Source of the DNA: Stratiolaelaps scimitus
Taxonomy: Eukaryota > Arthropoda > Arachnida > Mesostigmata > Laelapidae
Assembly (NCBI GenBank): GCA_019614645.1
Contig: JABWDB010000002.1
Location: 14,173,501-14,237,500, forward strand
Reading direction: 5' to 3'
DNA: 64,000 bases
The number at the start of each line of letters is the position of its first letter. The stretch's first letter is position 1. The position numbers and the translations under genes are program-made. The notes beneath the pieces were generated by a model that saw only the letters and a list, made by a program, of their open reading frames with translations, was not told the origin of the DNA and made no database searches. This document shows positions 21,783-35,015 of the stretch, in pieces.

Positions 21783-24700
21783 GTTCGAAATTTGCCAAAG
21801 AGGAAATCAACAACAGAAACGATAATGAAAGAAAGTGTTGATTATGGCTCAAGATATCGTCGTTGTATTACAGTAAACACATATTACGAAGGTAAGATGC
21901 GTTCGTGTTGCTTTGTACCCTACTTTGTGAAATGGTGTTTGCAGACATACTTATCGTCGAGAACATAGATAGGCTTAGGACATGAAGGTTGAAATAGGTG
22001 CGCGCGATATTTAGATCAGAGGTCGACAAATGAAATGAAATAGCCGGCTTCAGGAACTTGCCACTATAGCATTGTGCGCAACGAAGGCGTTGGCATCGTA
22101 TTAAGCTGACAGAGTCCTCGACAGTAACTGTCAACGTTAGAATAACATCACGATATAGACAACCCAGGGGAATGACGGAAAAGGACTTCCAGGTTCGTTC
22201 AGGTTCATACGACGGACCCCGTTCAAATGCAAATGTCCAAGGGTCTTATGAAGCAATGCCAAAAGTAGAACCGTGGACGTTAAATGTTGGCTGTGAGTCG
22301 GCCTGGAAAATGTGCTATAGGTTCGGCCGGGTTGCCCACCAGGCTCCGTCAGCAGCGCCTATCGTGTCTTGCGTCAACCGATTTGCTGGTGTGATTCAAC
22401 AACAAATCGGGCATTGCTTAACTAAAAACAGCGAACACTTAGGTGATGGTGACGACGGCAGCGGCGGCCTTAACCACGTGAAAAGGAGTGGGTTTTATTG
22501 CGTTCGCACTGACATCCAGCACATCTCCTATCCAGGGGCAGACGAATGGTAAATAGAGCTAAATGTTCCATTGTATGATGACATTCAAACACGTTGACAT
22601 TGTTCTCGTAGAAAATATAAAAAATTTACGAGTCGTCGGACAGCGAACACCATAACTACCTGGCACTTGATCTGTTACTCAACACAAACCGATGTAAGGG
22701 AGGAAGACGTGTGATAATCTACACGCGGATAGACGGGGACGCTTTTATTTGCTTCACATTATAAATGCAAAGAGCGGAAGCCACAAGTGATTCGGCCCAG
22801 ATGAGTCTTGATGGCGGCCCGGGGCCCGTAAATACCTTCACAGTGTCTCCTCGTCTTCTTCGTTGTGTTCCTGTTTCTGTGATCCAGGTGTTGTCTCGCA
22901 AAATAGCCCACCCCTTTGCCCAGTAAGCTCATTGTCATGTGCCTGTTTGCCTCACAACTACAACTCCGTGGGTGGACGGAGAGATACTACGCCACTTCTG
23001 ACCATTATGATTCCTGCGATTTGAATCTAGCATTAAAATTCGATACGTAGCTACTAGCTTTGACTGAAAGGTCACATGATGTAAAAGTGACAGTGTAATT
23101 GAATACCGCACCACTAAGTCGTAATCCAGCAAGTCAGAGCCGAATAGTCACCAGCGACAGCCAGCAAACACGCTGCCAGCGTGCACCATTCACCCACGAT
23201 ATAGTAGACTACGAACACGCGGAGACAGTTAACAATGTACATATGTACTATTATTGTTATTAATATAACTATGAGCGGCGTGCGTAAAACAGCCAGCTAG
23301 GCAAAGATCTTAGCAAGGCACGAACGATTTCCAGATCGCTGAGACGGGGCTGGACGCTTCATCCGAGAGGTGTATACCGTCAGAGGGAAAGGGTCGCGCG
23401 TGCATAGTAACGCAACAACGGCGAAGATGACAACAATCAAGCAAGATGAGGGCGAGAAGCGCAGCGAGTCACTACATCAGAGCTGACTCTCTGGCTGCAT
23501 CTCTATGCCTATCTCTTCGTCTCTGAACAAATGATTCTCGAGGTCAGAGAATGATTCTCTGCAGGTTCATTTAAGTGTATGACGCCCGTTACCACCACCC
23601 AGGTAAGCCCCGCCCGACCATTTGTGTTGGGGAGCTAGCTGCCTGTCGTGCGACTGAATACAGTGCTAAAGACGTGAAAAAACTCGATCAGTGGCGGTTA
23701 CACGCTTAACGTGTAAAATGTGAATACATCCAGGGGATGTTGCTGTGTCAGCCGAATCACGATGCGGAGGGGTGGTCGACGTAGTGATCACATTAAAACC
23801 ATAACCAAACGAACAGATATCGCGTGCGACGCTTCGATAGCCGTAGCGCGGAGGTTAAGCAGTAAATATCGTAATGGCAGTAGCCGTAAGGTTGGCGATA
23901 ATGTTTTCTTGCAAGAACTGTTGACTGGTCCTCATCATAGCTACATGTTAGAGGACAAAGTCACCATTTCCATAAGCTTGTAAGTCTGCTACGCGGACAC
24001 AAAATGCGAAGAACGAAGCAAACGATAAATGGGGCTGGTTAAATAAATGGCTGGCCATATTTGCGTTACTTTTCATCATAGAACATCAAAGACGATCATA
24101 GATCGAAGTTCGGTCTCGACATGATTCCTGCACATGCGAACGCGAACGTATCACGAAATAAACGACGATATTTCGTTACCTAACGTAGATGCACCGTCAC
24201 GCGGCTGCATATGTCTCACCTGTTTGCGAGAGTTTCGAGGCGAGCCCTTATTATTATCGCGATTGATGAATAACTGCTCTAATTCGTGACCCGTATGGTC
24301 TCTATTTGATTCGTCGCATATCGCCATATTATCGAATTGTTCGATGGATATAGGTCCGATGTGCTGCTACTGCCGATGCTCCCGCTGCTTCTACGGCAAT
24401 TACTACTCCAATGGGTTGATTCGTCGAGAAAATCGCTCCGTCGGGGATGATCTCTACTCGGGTCACACTTGCTCAGATGATTTCGCATAAGACTATTCGA
24501 CGAGTGGCACTCCTGAGAAGTGATTCCTGTAACAAGAAGGAAGGAGGCCAGCGGCAAACAATGGAAAGACAAGACGAGAGGAAAACAAACAAAGCGTCGA
24601 TTTAGTGATGGAAGATCGACACAGAGAGAAATACGTCATGAGACCAACACGAACTGCACACAGGGTCGTACGTAGCGTCCATAAACGCACCCTTAACGAA

Positions 24701-25584
24701 CACGATCATACAGTGTCAATTAATGACGACTTCGACACGTCAGCCGAACGTCGCGTCTATCCGCTGCCGAATGTCATTTGTCCACTCATTGTATCTTCTA
24801 CGGCCAAATAGCGTGGGCTGACGCGCCTCGAAGAACGGCGAGAGAAAATACTTCGTAATAGGGGAAGACAGATGATGAGGAGATGTTAGAGACGGGCGGG
24901 TCAAACTGAGAGAAAAACCTATAGCTAGAGAACGGTTATGGCCTTTCCTCTGAACGAAGTACATTTTCCCTGTGCCAACTGCATAGGAGCAAGCTTTTTC
25001 GTGAAAGTGAGCTTTGTTTTTCTACTATTTATTTATTTGACCGTATTGTATATCACTTGTGGATCCTACATTTAATGCGCGTTTAGTCCCAAGAGTTGAT
25101 TTCAATCAACTCGTTCTATCGCTGAACGAAGGTTAAGTATCGATGATGTTTCGGTCGTCGAAACGTCATAAAATGATATCGACCTACACCGAGTAAATAT
25201 GTCCATTCGATTGAACTGTCAACAATGCAAACAGCAGGGCGTGCGTGGCTACGATCGGTCGCGCGTAGTGGACTCGATTTCTCAGGAGAGTCGCAGAACA
25301 GCAGATGACAATACTCTCTCTCTTTCTCTCTCTATCTCTCTTTCATCTTCGAAACTCGAGATAGGTCAGGATAATCAACGAGATTGGGACGTGATACGCA
25401 GAGATGCAAGCGTCAGATTAAACTTGAAAGTGTCCTTCTCGATGACATACCGCGTACATAGCACACAAATAGTATCAGTCGATATTTAACGACATTGAAC
25501 TTCTCGATTAACACGTTAAACAAGTCGTCGGCGTCGTTAAGAACAAGCGAAAAATTAAGATAACATAATTATTCGTAATGACGG

Positions 25585-25621
<37 letters not shown>

Positions 25622-25960
25622 TCTATAATTTTTCCCTATATCTAAGGGCACTCGCCGTCTATTCTCGAAATAAATATCACAAAGGTGTAGTTGTTATCGT
25701 TGTTTTATTACTGTTATTTTTATACGATACCGTTACGGCTTATCACAATTTGTAAGCGAGAGGTGTTCACTTTGTATCCGCCTTCGAATTGTAGTACAGA
25801 CTTTGATTGATACGAGTGAGCAACACACCGCTGCTCCGTGTCCACAAGAGACGATAAGTGAACTCAGCCCATGTTAGATAACCAGATACGTAAACGATGG
25901 AATGCGCGAAGGCCTTAGCGAATAGTTGCTTTAAATATATATATATATACTAATAGGTCT
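21783..25960. other. Region upstream of the SLC16-like gene, no gene recognised
   Basis: Probably contains intron and 5' untranslated exons of the SLC16-like gene. Only short frames without family resemblance are present. A (TA)n tract lies at 25586-25618, CT-rich DNA at 25315-25345, and a rearranged SINE fragment at 22203-22311. Confidence 0.4.
22203..22311 (+). mobile_element. Rearranged SINE fragment
   Basis: The right part (about 22240-22311: CTTATGAAGCAATGCC, CCGTGGACGTTAAATGTTGG, GGAAAATG) is the SINE 3' region in plus orientation. The left part (22203-22240: CATACGACGGACCCCGTTC, AAATGCAAATG) is the preceding SINE segment in reverse orientation. The copy has thus suffered an internal inversion or is a junction of two insertions. 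Confidence 0.7.
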
Positions 25961-28110
25961 ATGCAAGCATTAGTGCACCGCAGTTGGTTGTCGTAGATGA
26001 TGCCGTATGTAGAGCCACTCACCGAATTGGGAAAGCAGAAACGCTAGTCTGCTTGAGTGGGCAATTCTCGAGGACCTCATCGGCGGAGCTCCTTCCTTCA
26101 GTGTGAACTGTTTCAGCTTCAAGCTATTGCTACAGCTTCTGCTTGTCTTGCTTCGGTTGCGGCAAGTAGTCGCTGGTGAACGTCGCTTCTGCTGCTGCTG
26201 ATAATGGTGATGATACTGCTGTTGATCCGGGTACCGGTGGCGTTTGTTGGCGTTGAGCTCGTTGCCTCGGCCGTGACGGCGGCGGGCGGGCATCCAGCTG
26301 CAGCCAGGACCCCGAGTCGTAGCGCTGGTTCCTCTCCTGACGCAAGGACCATGCACTCTGCAACAACGACAATAACAATAACGACAACATTAGCAACGAC
26401 AAGAACAATAACTACAACAACAGCAACAATAGACAAACGCTCTCATCGCCATAGAAACAGCAAACGAAGAACAATTCGATTAGTTGTAGGCCGGGTTGAG
26501 CGATGGCAAGGATGAGAAACAGCTCGAACTTCGAGCTGAAGGCCGACGTGTCTATGTGACTGTATTCAGTCAATAATAATAATAATAATAATCATGATAA
26601 TACAGACATCTAGCAAAGTGATTTACTATAACTAGTATTCTCTCAACGATTATCATTGTTCTATTTACATAGCCGTGACAACGGATTTTGTGTGTTATAC
26701 TGTCAGTTGCAGTCGTAGTAGTAGTACCAGCCGTCGCCACAGGAAATGTGATAGAAATGAGCGATGAACGAATTTTCCCTATTCCTGATCAATAGGACAC
26801 AGCTGCTCGTGTGAGCCCCCTCTTCTGACAGGTCCTCAACGAAATGTCCTCTTATATGTTGAAAGCGGTACCGCGGCATGCCCGTTGAAGGAACACCGCT
26901 CACCGTTTATAAACTATGGAAGGGTAATGCTTATATTTTTGAACGAAGGGACCAATAACGCAATGGCGTTTACACATGTGGATCCAGGTCACGTTTCAAT
27001 TTACGTACGTTCGTACGTACACATGAAGCTGAAGATAGCCGTTTTCTCGCTCGCTCTCTCCCTCTCTCTCTCTCTCCTTTTTCACTCTCGATTTGGTGGG
27101 CTATTTCTCCTTTTTGTCAGCTGTCACTGCATTCACTCAACTGGCACCGACCTCGCCTGCTCAGTGCCTTGACACTGTGATTGGGTCCGCCTCGAACGTC
27201 AGTCCCTCTATTTTGTTTCTACATGATGTTGTCGTCGCGGTCCCCTTCATATCCTGCTTGCATCGTCCTGCCAGCACGTACAGTCATATACAGTTAGACG
27301 CTGCGGGGCATCGTAGAACAGTATAGGCTCACACTCGCTTCGCCCTGCTGGGATATTTCTCTTCGGCGAGAGGTACTTGCTTCTTTCTATCTTACTCCTC
27401 GTATCGATCTATGTAGGATCACGGATATTATATCACAGTGGTCGTGTCGAAATTATCTGCTGCGATAGCTGAGCGTAACTTGGAGGACCTTGAGAGAGAC
27501 GTTTAGTCGAGCAGACTGCCGGAGGGCGGATGACGCACACGACTGACCGTTGACGACTCAAAATCAACGGCTGGAATCAGCGACAGTTACCGCCATCGAC
27601 TGGAGCCACTGTCGACGGCTGTCGCTGCTACACTGATTCGTGTACCTATCCTTGTTTTGTTGAGGTGCAGTAGCTGCCGGTTTCATAACCGCCACTGAAC
27701 GGCAGCTCGCTTGAGAACCTCTTTTCAAGGCCCCAGGACAAAGGCCGGGCCGCAACGGACGGTACACCGCCAGCACAACGCTGCTGCGTATAAAGTGGCT
27801 GGCAAAGAAGCAACTTTTCGTATCGCGCTGTATGGCTACACGTTGCCGATCTCCAACTCTCACAGCTACTACTGCTGCTGCGGCTCTTTTTCGAGCAGTA
27901 TTCAGGCCTCTGTGTGGCCGAGAGTACATTCGAGCTGTGAGTACACCACGGTGACTGGCGCAGCCGGTGCCGCTGGTACCACTAGTTTGCAAGATGCCAA
28001 TGCGTTACAGGCGTGCCAGCGAGCTGGGTCGGGTCGCGCCACCGCCACACAGATCGACACAGCTGACTCTGCCCATGGCTGTGCGGGCTGCGAACGAAAC
28101 GGATAGATGA
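25961..28110. other. Low-complexity, CNN-trinucleotide-rich region
   Basis: CAA/CAG/AAC-rich DNA at 26160-26430 leaves all frames open for long distances on the minus strand, and 27700-28106 is open on the plus strand with CTG/GCT-rich codons. A good minus-strand acceptor (TTGTTGCAG before 26357) and donor (GTGAGT at 26022-26017) bracket one stretch, so an untranslated or coding upstream exon of the SLC16-like gene is possible. No conserved domain supports any frame. Confidence 0.35.
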
Positions 28111-31079
28111 ACGCAATGATGATGGGCCGAACAGCATACGTATTGTCAACGCAGTCAACTCTTCCCCTCTGTCCAGAGAGTACGTTGCCGCTTAACTGCT
28201 ATCGTTGCTAGCCAAACGATAACAACAAACTCAACAACAATAACAGAACAGTAGTATATGCTAACAGGTATCCCTAGCAACTTATGGGAAATACATACAA
28301 TGACAAACTCGATTTCGAGTTTCAGTCTATAGCTGACCCGTCAATGTATCCTGTTCTACGAATGCCTTGGCTCTCGACACCGGTATTAATGATAATGACA
28401 GCTTTATCGGCAGCATAAAAAACTGAGCGGGTCGACCGCGTCCGCTGCCCGATGTCGCGTGTGCCCCGAAACGGTGTCTCCACCAGAGGTTAAAGACCAA
28501 GCTTTAAAGGGCGTACTGGCAGCCGGTTATGGTTGTGCTTCCTATCTGGACACTATAAAACCGAATACAGACGTCAAAGCACTCCGTTGGGGAGCACTGT
28601 AAGCAGCCGCCTCCATATCTGTCAATTTATCTAAGGCTAAATGTTACGATCAGATGAGATAACAGCCAAATGACTGGTAGGTGCGGTAAAGAAGGAAGGC
28701 TAACGGTAGCTCCGTTAACCGTAACAGCGAAACCGCTTAGACATAATCGACAACCGACGTTCACGGAAGAATCAAGAGCAGGGTTAGCCTCCTAAGATCT
28801 AAATTTAAATACTTTTTACAATGGGAGCGAGCCTTTCATCGAACGTTTCAGGTCACGCGAGCTTCGCCACGGAGCAAACCTTTATGAGTCGACATTTTCT
28901 CTGTGGGTGTATCGGTTCGAAGATCTTGACGATCGATTCGAAGCGACAGCATGGGTAGGTGTAGCATATATATATATGTGAGCATGAGGATGAGTTTTGC
29001 CGAGGTCGGGAACAGCTAAACGACAATGATAGCCCTATATGGCGAACCACTCGTTCGTTGTGAGCAAATTGTGTTCCTTCAATATTCCTTTATCGCTGTG
29101 TTCTACGGTGTAGATATAGCTCTTTCATTAAGGTCGAGTTAAACATTAGCTACGTTGTACAGCGTATCACCCCTCGTAACTGTGATTTTTGGAAATCTGT
29201 GCGTACCTCATCATGGGAAGCGAGAGTGTCCCAGACCGCTGGTCGGGGTCGCCATGAAGGTACAAGGAAATAAAATCCATTTTTAAATCGAATATAATTA
29301 CACCTCCTGCAGCATCATCATCATCAGCTCAATTTATTTCACGTTGCGGACTACGTGTATATTATATATATATTTATATATATTATAAATACAATACCCT
29401 ATGTAAGCAGGCACTATTTTCATTGCTGGCGTTAACGTTTGTTAGGAAGGCGAGGAAAACCAACCGGCTTACTATTAGCTCTGTAAGCTGCCTCACTTTA
29501 AGCCTGGGATTGGCGTAGTCCGAACCCGTGCCTAAGGCTTAGTACGAATCTCACACTACCGTAGCGAATACATAACCCGTATGTATGTCCATGATGGATA
29601 TTTTCCTTCACGCTCCTCTTGAGGGAAAAAGAAGAAAGAAAATCAAGTAAAGCTGTAAGAAAATCCTACTCAGCAAAGATTAGCTGGAAGCGATCCGAAT
29701 TCGGATTTAAGGATAGATGGAGCAAACATCAGCTACACACCGGTTGGGGTGTGATTTTGACCACCCGGGTCTACCTGAAGACATCAGTCGAGCAGTTACT
29801 CAAAACTTCTGCGGGCCTTACGATGCCCATTGGCCTGTGCGGTAATTACTCAATAAGGAGCAAGAGCCTCTGGGACTGCAATCATACGGGGTGTGTTGCG
29901 AACTCGGTATTTTTTGTTAGCGCGTAGGTGTTAAGCATTGCGGTTTGGTCGAAGCTGCCGGTGAATATGAGGCGGGTAATGTCAAGACTCGGCAGTGTTT
30001 TTGTTAGGTTAAATACGTTTGTCGATGTGGTTGAGCGGAGCTTTTGATAGCTCTCTCCGTATGGTATGGGCGTATTTGATATGAATCCGTTGGTCTTCGA
30101 TCAATCTCGATGCGAATTAGATAAATAAATAGATGTTTAAGGCAGCATACGAGAGATGGCTGTGTGCAATACTAGCTATAACAATATTCTTCCCTTGTCG
30201 ACGTTAGGGTCGTACATTGTGATTCCTATTTTTCAAGAAATCAGTGTCATGTTCTCTTATTAAGTAGAGATTGTGCTTAGAGCATAGGCGACGTTTTGCT
30301 GGTACCAAAATCGTTTTCATTTGCATGGTCCAGGCTGCCAATAATTTGTCTTTAGGCTGTTCCGATACAGGAGATATATACGAAGAAATTGCTCTACATT
30401 GAAAATATGATAAAACAGGTAGTTGTTGATCTTAAACTGAAGCCTCCTCGGCTGCAGACGATGATGTCGAAGAACACGGTTCGGTTCACCTATGTTGAAA
30501 CCATGCGCATAGTTCAACCCTCCAGCCAGTTAACGTCAATGGGAGCACCGACGCTTACTCTGGTTACGATTGACAAAAATGTTACCTATTCAGGTTATAT
30601 ATGTATATATATATATATACCAGCACCGGGAGTTCGTCTGTTAAAGCGCCAATGATAACCTTCTCTTTCGACCTTCCGTAATGTAGTATTCTGAGTGAAT
30701 CTCCATCAGGCAACGGAGTAGAACGAGGAGTGTCTGCTCGTCATTCGGAAATTGCCGCGCCAACATACGACAGAGTGGTACTGGCTGCAAGCTAATCATC
30801 TATGCAGTCAGCCTACGCAAAGTTCCACTGTTCGCCGGGCCTCGTTCGTGACTCATCTATGCTGGTGGGTGAAAATGTGCACGGCCGAATATTAGTCTTT
30901 CATCTTTCAGAGCCACGAGCTTATCTCGAAATTCGAATACGTTTAGAACAATGGCCTAGTAACGAATACCAGCAGCATTCATTCGTGCGGAGGCTACGGC
31001 CACTACGTGTTCGGCATGTTTATTCCCTCCCCTCAAAGTAGCAGGTGCAGCTTGTATCAAACGTGATGTAACCTATCTA
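28111..31079. other. No gene seen
   Basis: Ordinary intergenic-looking DNA with scattered stops in all frames and small (TA)n tracts near 28967, 29360-29390 and 30601-30620. Nothing else could be supported. Confidence 0.4.
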
Positions 31080-32560
31080 GATACGGACAGAAATGCCATG
31101 GCCCGCACGATGCCATGTTCTCGAATACACATCCAAGACTGGCTTGTGCTAGAAGGTTCCCGCCGTTCTCCGGCGGCGTCTTCGCTACTCGGTGTAACTT
31201 TGTCTGCCGTAACGGTAGGAGCTCCACCAGGAGTAATTCTGTTAGCAGACCAAGGTCCTACAAGGCTGGGTCCGTCAGTCAGTTGCTCCGGAGGGCTCTC
31301 TGAGCAGCGCTCCTCCCCAGCTCTCTCGCTGGTTGCTAGCCCCGTGGCCCCGCACCCCCGGACCCCCATTCGCAGAGCTCCAGTCTACCACCAGAGTTGT
31401 AACCTTCATCTAGATGTCTTGTACGAGCAGACCAGTAAACCATCCAGTATTTCTTCAGCATTGTCTACTGCTTGCTCATGTGCAATCCACGCTCGACAAT
31501 CCACGGGTCTTGCTCATCAGTCTTGTCTCGCTACCGTTCGCGTCTAGTAGCAGCTAACCTTCTCAAGAATAATAGACATATAGTTATTTCTGATTCATTC
31601 AGTCGTCTGCGCACTATTACTCTTCCGACCGCCGTGGCAGGGAGCGACACTCCATAGAGCTCCGTAGGCTCCGGAGCGTAAGACGTAGCGAGTGACTTAA
31701 CGCGCTCCGCCAGGCCAAGCCCTTAAGAGGCAGCAGCCAAGGCACGTTATCCCACCCGAACAGCATCAGACAAGCAGTCAAGCCGCTGCTGAGGCTGTCA
31801 ACTTTGCTGGCTGCAGGTCGCGACTGTGGCGTGGCCCGGTTCTCCTTCTTCGCCAGCACTCCTTCTGGAAAGTCTGGAAAGGCAGTAGCCGCGACGGGCG
31901 GCACCCGCTCTGCTCTGCTCAGCTTCGGACATCATTCCATACATCGGGCCCTGCACGTTACCCCAACGTGAAACCCCACTGTCCTCATGTATCCCCACCC
32001 CCTCAACACGAAGACCCCCATGTTGTCCCGCAATACCCCATCAGGGCCCCTCAGGCCGACCGAAGCCAACACAACGCACTCTCCGCTGCCTTCACTCTCT
32101 CGCAGTGATGACCTTGACTCCCCAGGGAATAAGGCAAAGGGTGGGTCCAACTCCTCATTCCACGTTAGCGTACCCCGAGGAGCTGCCAGCCGAACAGGGC
32201 CACAGTAGAAGCAGCCGCAGCGCTACACGGACCGAACAGAAACGAGAGACTCGTTCTCGACGTCTTCTGTGCCTCGACGTCAAGCAGGGCACACAGATCG
32301 GGGCAGGCAGCCTGGCCGCGGCTTCTAGAAGAAGGCGCCTTGTGAGCAAGTCAGCCAGATAGCAGAGATCGCATAATGCAAGCGGGCCCTAGGGCCGGCC
32401 AAGCGGCAGACCGTGCCAGCCATCTTCTAGCACGAAGGGAGCGAGTGCTCTTCCTCACAAGCGCCGATCGTCAGTGCGAATGGCGAGCAAGAAAGGAATG
32501 GATCGCCGTACGCCCGGCGCTCCTCCGCAACCGCTGCACCGTCTTATTCAACGGATAGCG
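31080..32560. other. GC-rich block of unknown origin
   Basis: A stretch clearly richer in G and C than its surroundings, with long open frames on both strands (for example 31098-31547 and 32105-32362 plus, 31617-31904 minus). None resembles a protein I know, and frames break every few hundred bases. A decayed retroelement or old gene-derived insert is possible. It ends shortly before a (TA)n tract at 32760-32793. Confidence 0.4.
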
Positions 32561-32754
32561 TCTTGTTTGGCGAAGTACCCGTCCAGCTTTCGAACGAATC
32601 CCCCAATCCCCCGCTAGAAGTGAACGGCACAAGCGGGAGTACACTGCGCTTGCTAAATAATTTAACATGGCATAACCGCATGAAAGGGGGAACGACTACC
32701 AGCAGGCCAAGTATATCGTTGAGTGGAAATACTGAATGCATTACAATGCACATG

Positions 32755-32798
<44 letters not shown>

Positions 32799-34151
32799 CG
32801 TCGTTTTTATAGCGGCTTGGTCAACTGTTGTTGTGTATAATTGTATGAATGTCCAGCTACGAAAATGTTTATGGACCACAGCTCCACGCATTGTCTTAGA
32901 TACAATAAGGGACTGGGGTTATGGCGCGTCGTCATTTTTCATGGTCCTGGCGATCTTTTTAGAATGGTGTGCACTATGCTGCACACAAGTCAAGATAACA
33001 TGATGGTTGATTCGTTTAACGAATAAGCAGCCCCTCGCACATTTTTATTTGACCAGAGCTTATCGGTACAGCTGTGGGCCACGGTGAAAATAGCGTCGAA
33101 TTCAAGATCGTATCACATTGTCAGTGATCAGCACTTTGCTATACACTAATAATAAATAGACGAGATGTAGCACGGGGTCTCTGTTTACAAAATCGCTTCA
33201 CATAGTTTGGGCGGAAGCCAGATACATTATACAACAATGGAAACACAAAACGAGCCGGTAGACGTCTTATTCTACTCTTCTTTTGTCGGCTGTGACCCTT
33301 CTCTCCCGTCGCTGCTATTACTTAGTTAGTAGCGAAATAGGCGGTAGAACAGAGGGTACTACAACTACAACGGTTACGCCTACCAGTGGTATTTCTCGTC
33401 TCGAAAAACGTCACTAAAACAAATAATAGCCGCCTCTCCTGCTGTCCCTGTCCCAGCGCTCTCGTCCCGAGGTTAGGCTTGTTTACCAATTTGCCGCCGT
33501 CGTCGTCGTCGCACTCCGAACCGCTGCGTCCGACACCGGCGTCGGCTTAGCCGATCGGACGACACACGGACAGATCATGGATGGCATCTCTTTCGTTCAC
33601 CTCGCGATTATACGATTCGAAATCACCACGTATACAATAGTCCGCGTCTGCCGTTCGGGCCTTCCGGGCATTTCCCCATTAGAGGGCGCGGGTAGCGGAA
33701 GTGTAAAGGGAGTTGGCGCCGCTGTCGTACCGTCCTCGTGTCGTAGTGGTCGTCGACATCGGCATCGACAACTCACCTGCAATCTACCGACAGGAACATC
33801 CGAGCAAGACGAACAATCACCTCTCACAATCAGCTGTTGGGCAGCAGCTGTCATCATCGTCGCTGATCATTTCATCGGCCGCTCACAGCTGCTCGTTCGT
33901 CAGTGCTTGTCCCTCTGTGTACTCGATGATCGTGGCTTACTGACATGAGACAAATGCCACTGCTACACCACTGCCATTTCAGGGGGCGAGCAGTGAGGGA
34001 AGACTGCTATATACAGGGACACCATGTGGAGAGTGAAGGTTCGTTTGGTACAGCCCCTATATTCTCGACTCGGCTGTCGACAGTTGCACATAACATGAAG
34101 CAACTGCAGAGATACACAACGGCGCCACCTTTTTTTAGGTATTGTCTGTTC
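32561..34151. other. No gene seen
   Basis: Contains the (TA)n tract at 32760-32793 and a GC-rich CGTCGTCGTC run near 33498-33512. Only short unsupported frames are present. Confidence 0.4.
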
Positions 34152-34320
34152 GTCGAGCCTGGTGACGTAGTGCATTCGTGTGCGCCTTGCCACCGGAGAT
34201 GCACGGGTTCGATCGCCACCGTTGCACATCTGCTTTTAGAAAGGAGTTCACCTTATGATGCAATGCCGAGAGCGGTACCGTCAACGTTCAACCTTGGCTG
34301 TGGGTCAGCCCGAAAAACAT
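34152..34320 (+). mobile_element. tRNA-derived SINE, near-complete copy
   Basis: Begins GTCGAGCCTGGTGACGTAG, has the B-box-like GGTTCGATCGCC and continues ACCGTTGCACATCTGC, a middle part (AAGGAGTTCACCTTATGATG) and the conserved 3' part ending GGCTGTGGGTCAGCCCG, in which GGCTG and CAGCC form a small stem. The head with A/B boxes marks RNA polymerase III transcription; the body is mobilised by a partner LINE that I cannot name. Confidence 0.82.
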
Positions 34321-34636
34321 CGACTGTTTGACTGTTCGCTACAAAGGCCTGTCAGTTTCTGTGCTATTTTTATCGTTCATCGGCGTTACTGATGCCTTTG
34401 AGAGTGGCGCTAACTAGTAAAAGTTGTGACAGCTAGTAGAAATTGACAAAGCATGACGAAATACAAAAGCAAACGTTCATCGTCAGGACCAACAGCGCGA
34501 TCGTTATTAGAGTGCATGTTTCTAGAGGAGGAAATTTCCTTCAAGCGCACGGACGCCACCTGAAACATTGCAATCTCCATGAAAGTGAGCCGATCCAGTG
34601 CAGGGTTGACGTCAAAAATGACAGTGCTAAAGTGAA

Positions 34637-34818
34637 TTTTCCGGGCTGACCCACAGCCAACATTTAACGTCCACGGTACAACTGCTTTCGGCATTGCTTC
34701 ATAAGACGGACAACCCCTTGAAAATGCAAATGTGCAACGGTGGGGATCGAACCCGTGCACCTACGTGTCTCCTCCGATAGCAAGACGCACACCAATGCAC
34801 CACGCCACCGGGCTCGAC
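34637..34818 (-). mobile_element. tRNA-derived SINE, near-complete copy, opposite orientation
   Basis: On the minus strand it runs from GTCGAGCCCGGTGGCGTGG through GGTTCGATCCCCACCG (perfect B-box) to GGTCAGCCCGGAAAA. It faces the copy at 34152-34320, with 316 bases between them. An A-rich stretch abuts the head on the plus strand at about 34819-34827. Confidence 0.85.
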
Positions 34819-34964
34819 AAAAAAAAATGCTAGTGCTGCTTTGTAGCAAATGTCCTACTCGCGATAACCCGCTTCGAATCGAATAGTTACTGAAAATGTT
34901 TGCCGATGACCCCTGTTCCTTCATTATAATACAAGGCGCAGATCACTCTCGAATACAATATAGG

Positions 34965-35015
34965 CCCACGATACTGCTTTCGACATTGCCTTACAAGACC
35001 CTTTGCAAGTGTGCA
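34965..35015 (-). mobile_element. SINE fragment
   Basis: Minus strand shows GCACACTTGCAAAGGGTCTT, GTAAGGCAATG and CGAAAGCAGTATCGTGG, the middle of the SINE family; the tRNA head and tail are absent. Confidence 0.65.

Noticed and set aside
26119..26436. Minus-strand frames with hydrophobic or Gln-rich translations
   Set aside because: All three frames are open because of CAA/CAG/AAC repeats; no frame has a recognisable domain, so no gene is called.
27711..28106. 131-codon plus-strand frame
   Set aside because: Composed largely of GCT/CTG-type trinucleotides, no domain, no splice partners; kept only as part of the low-complexity region.
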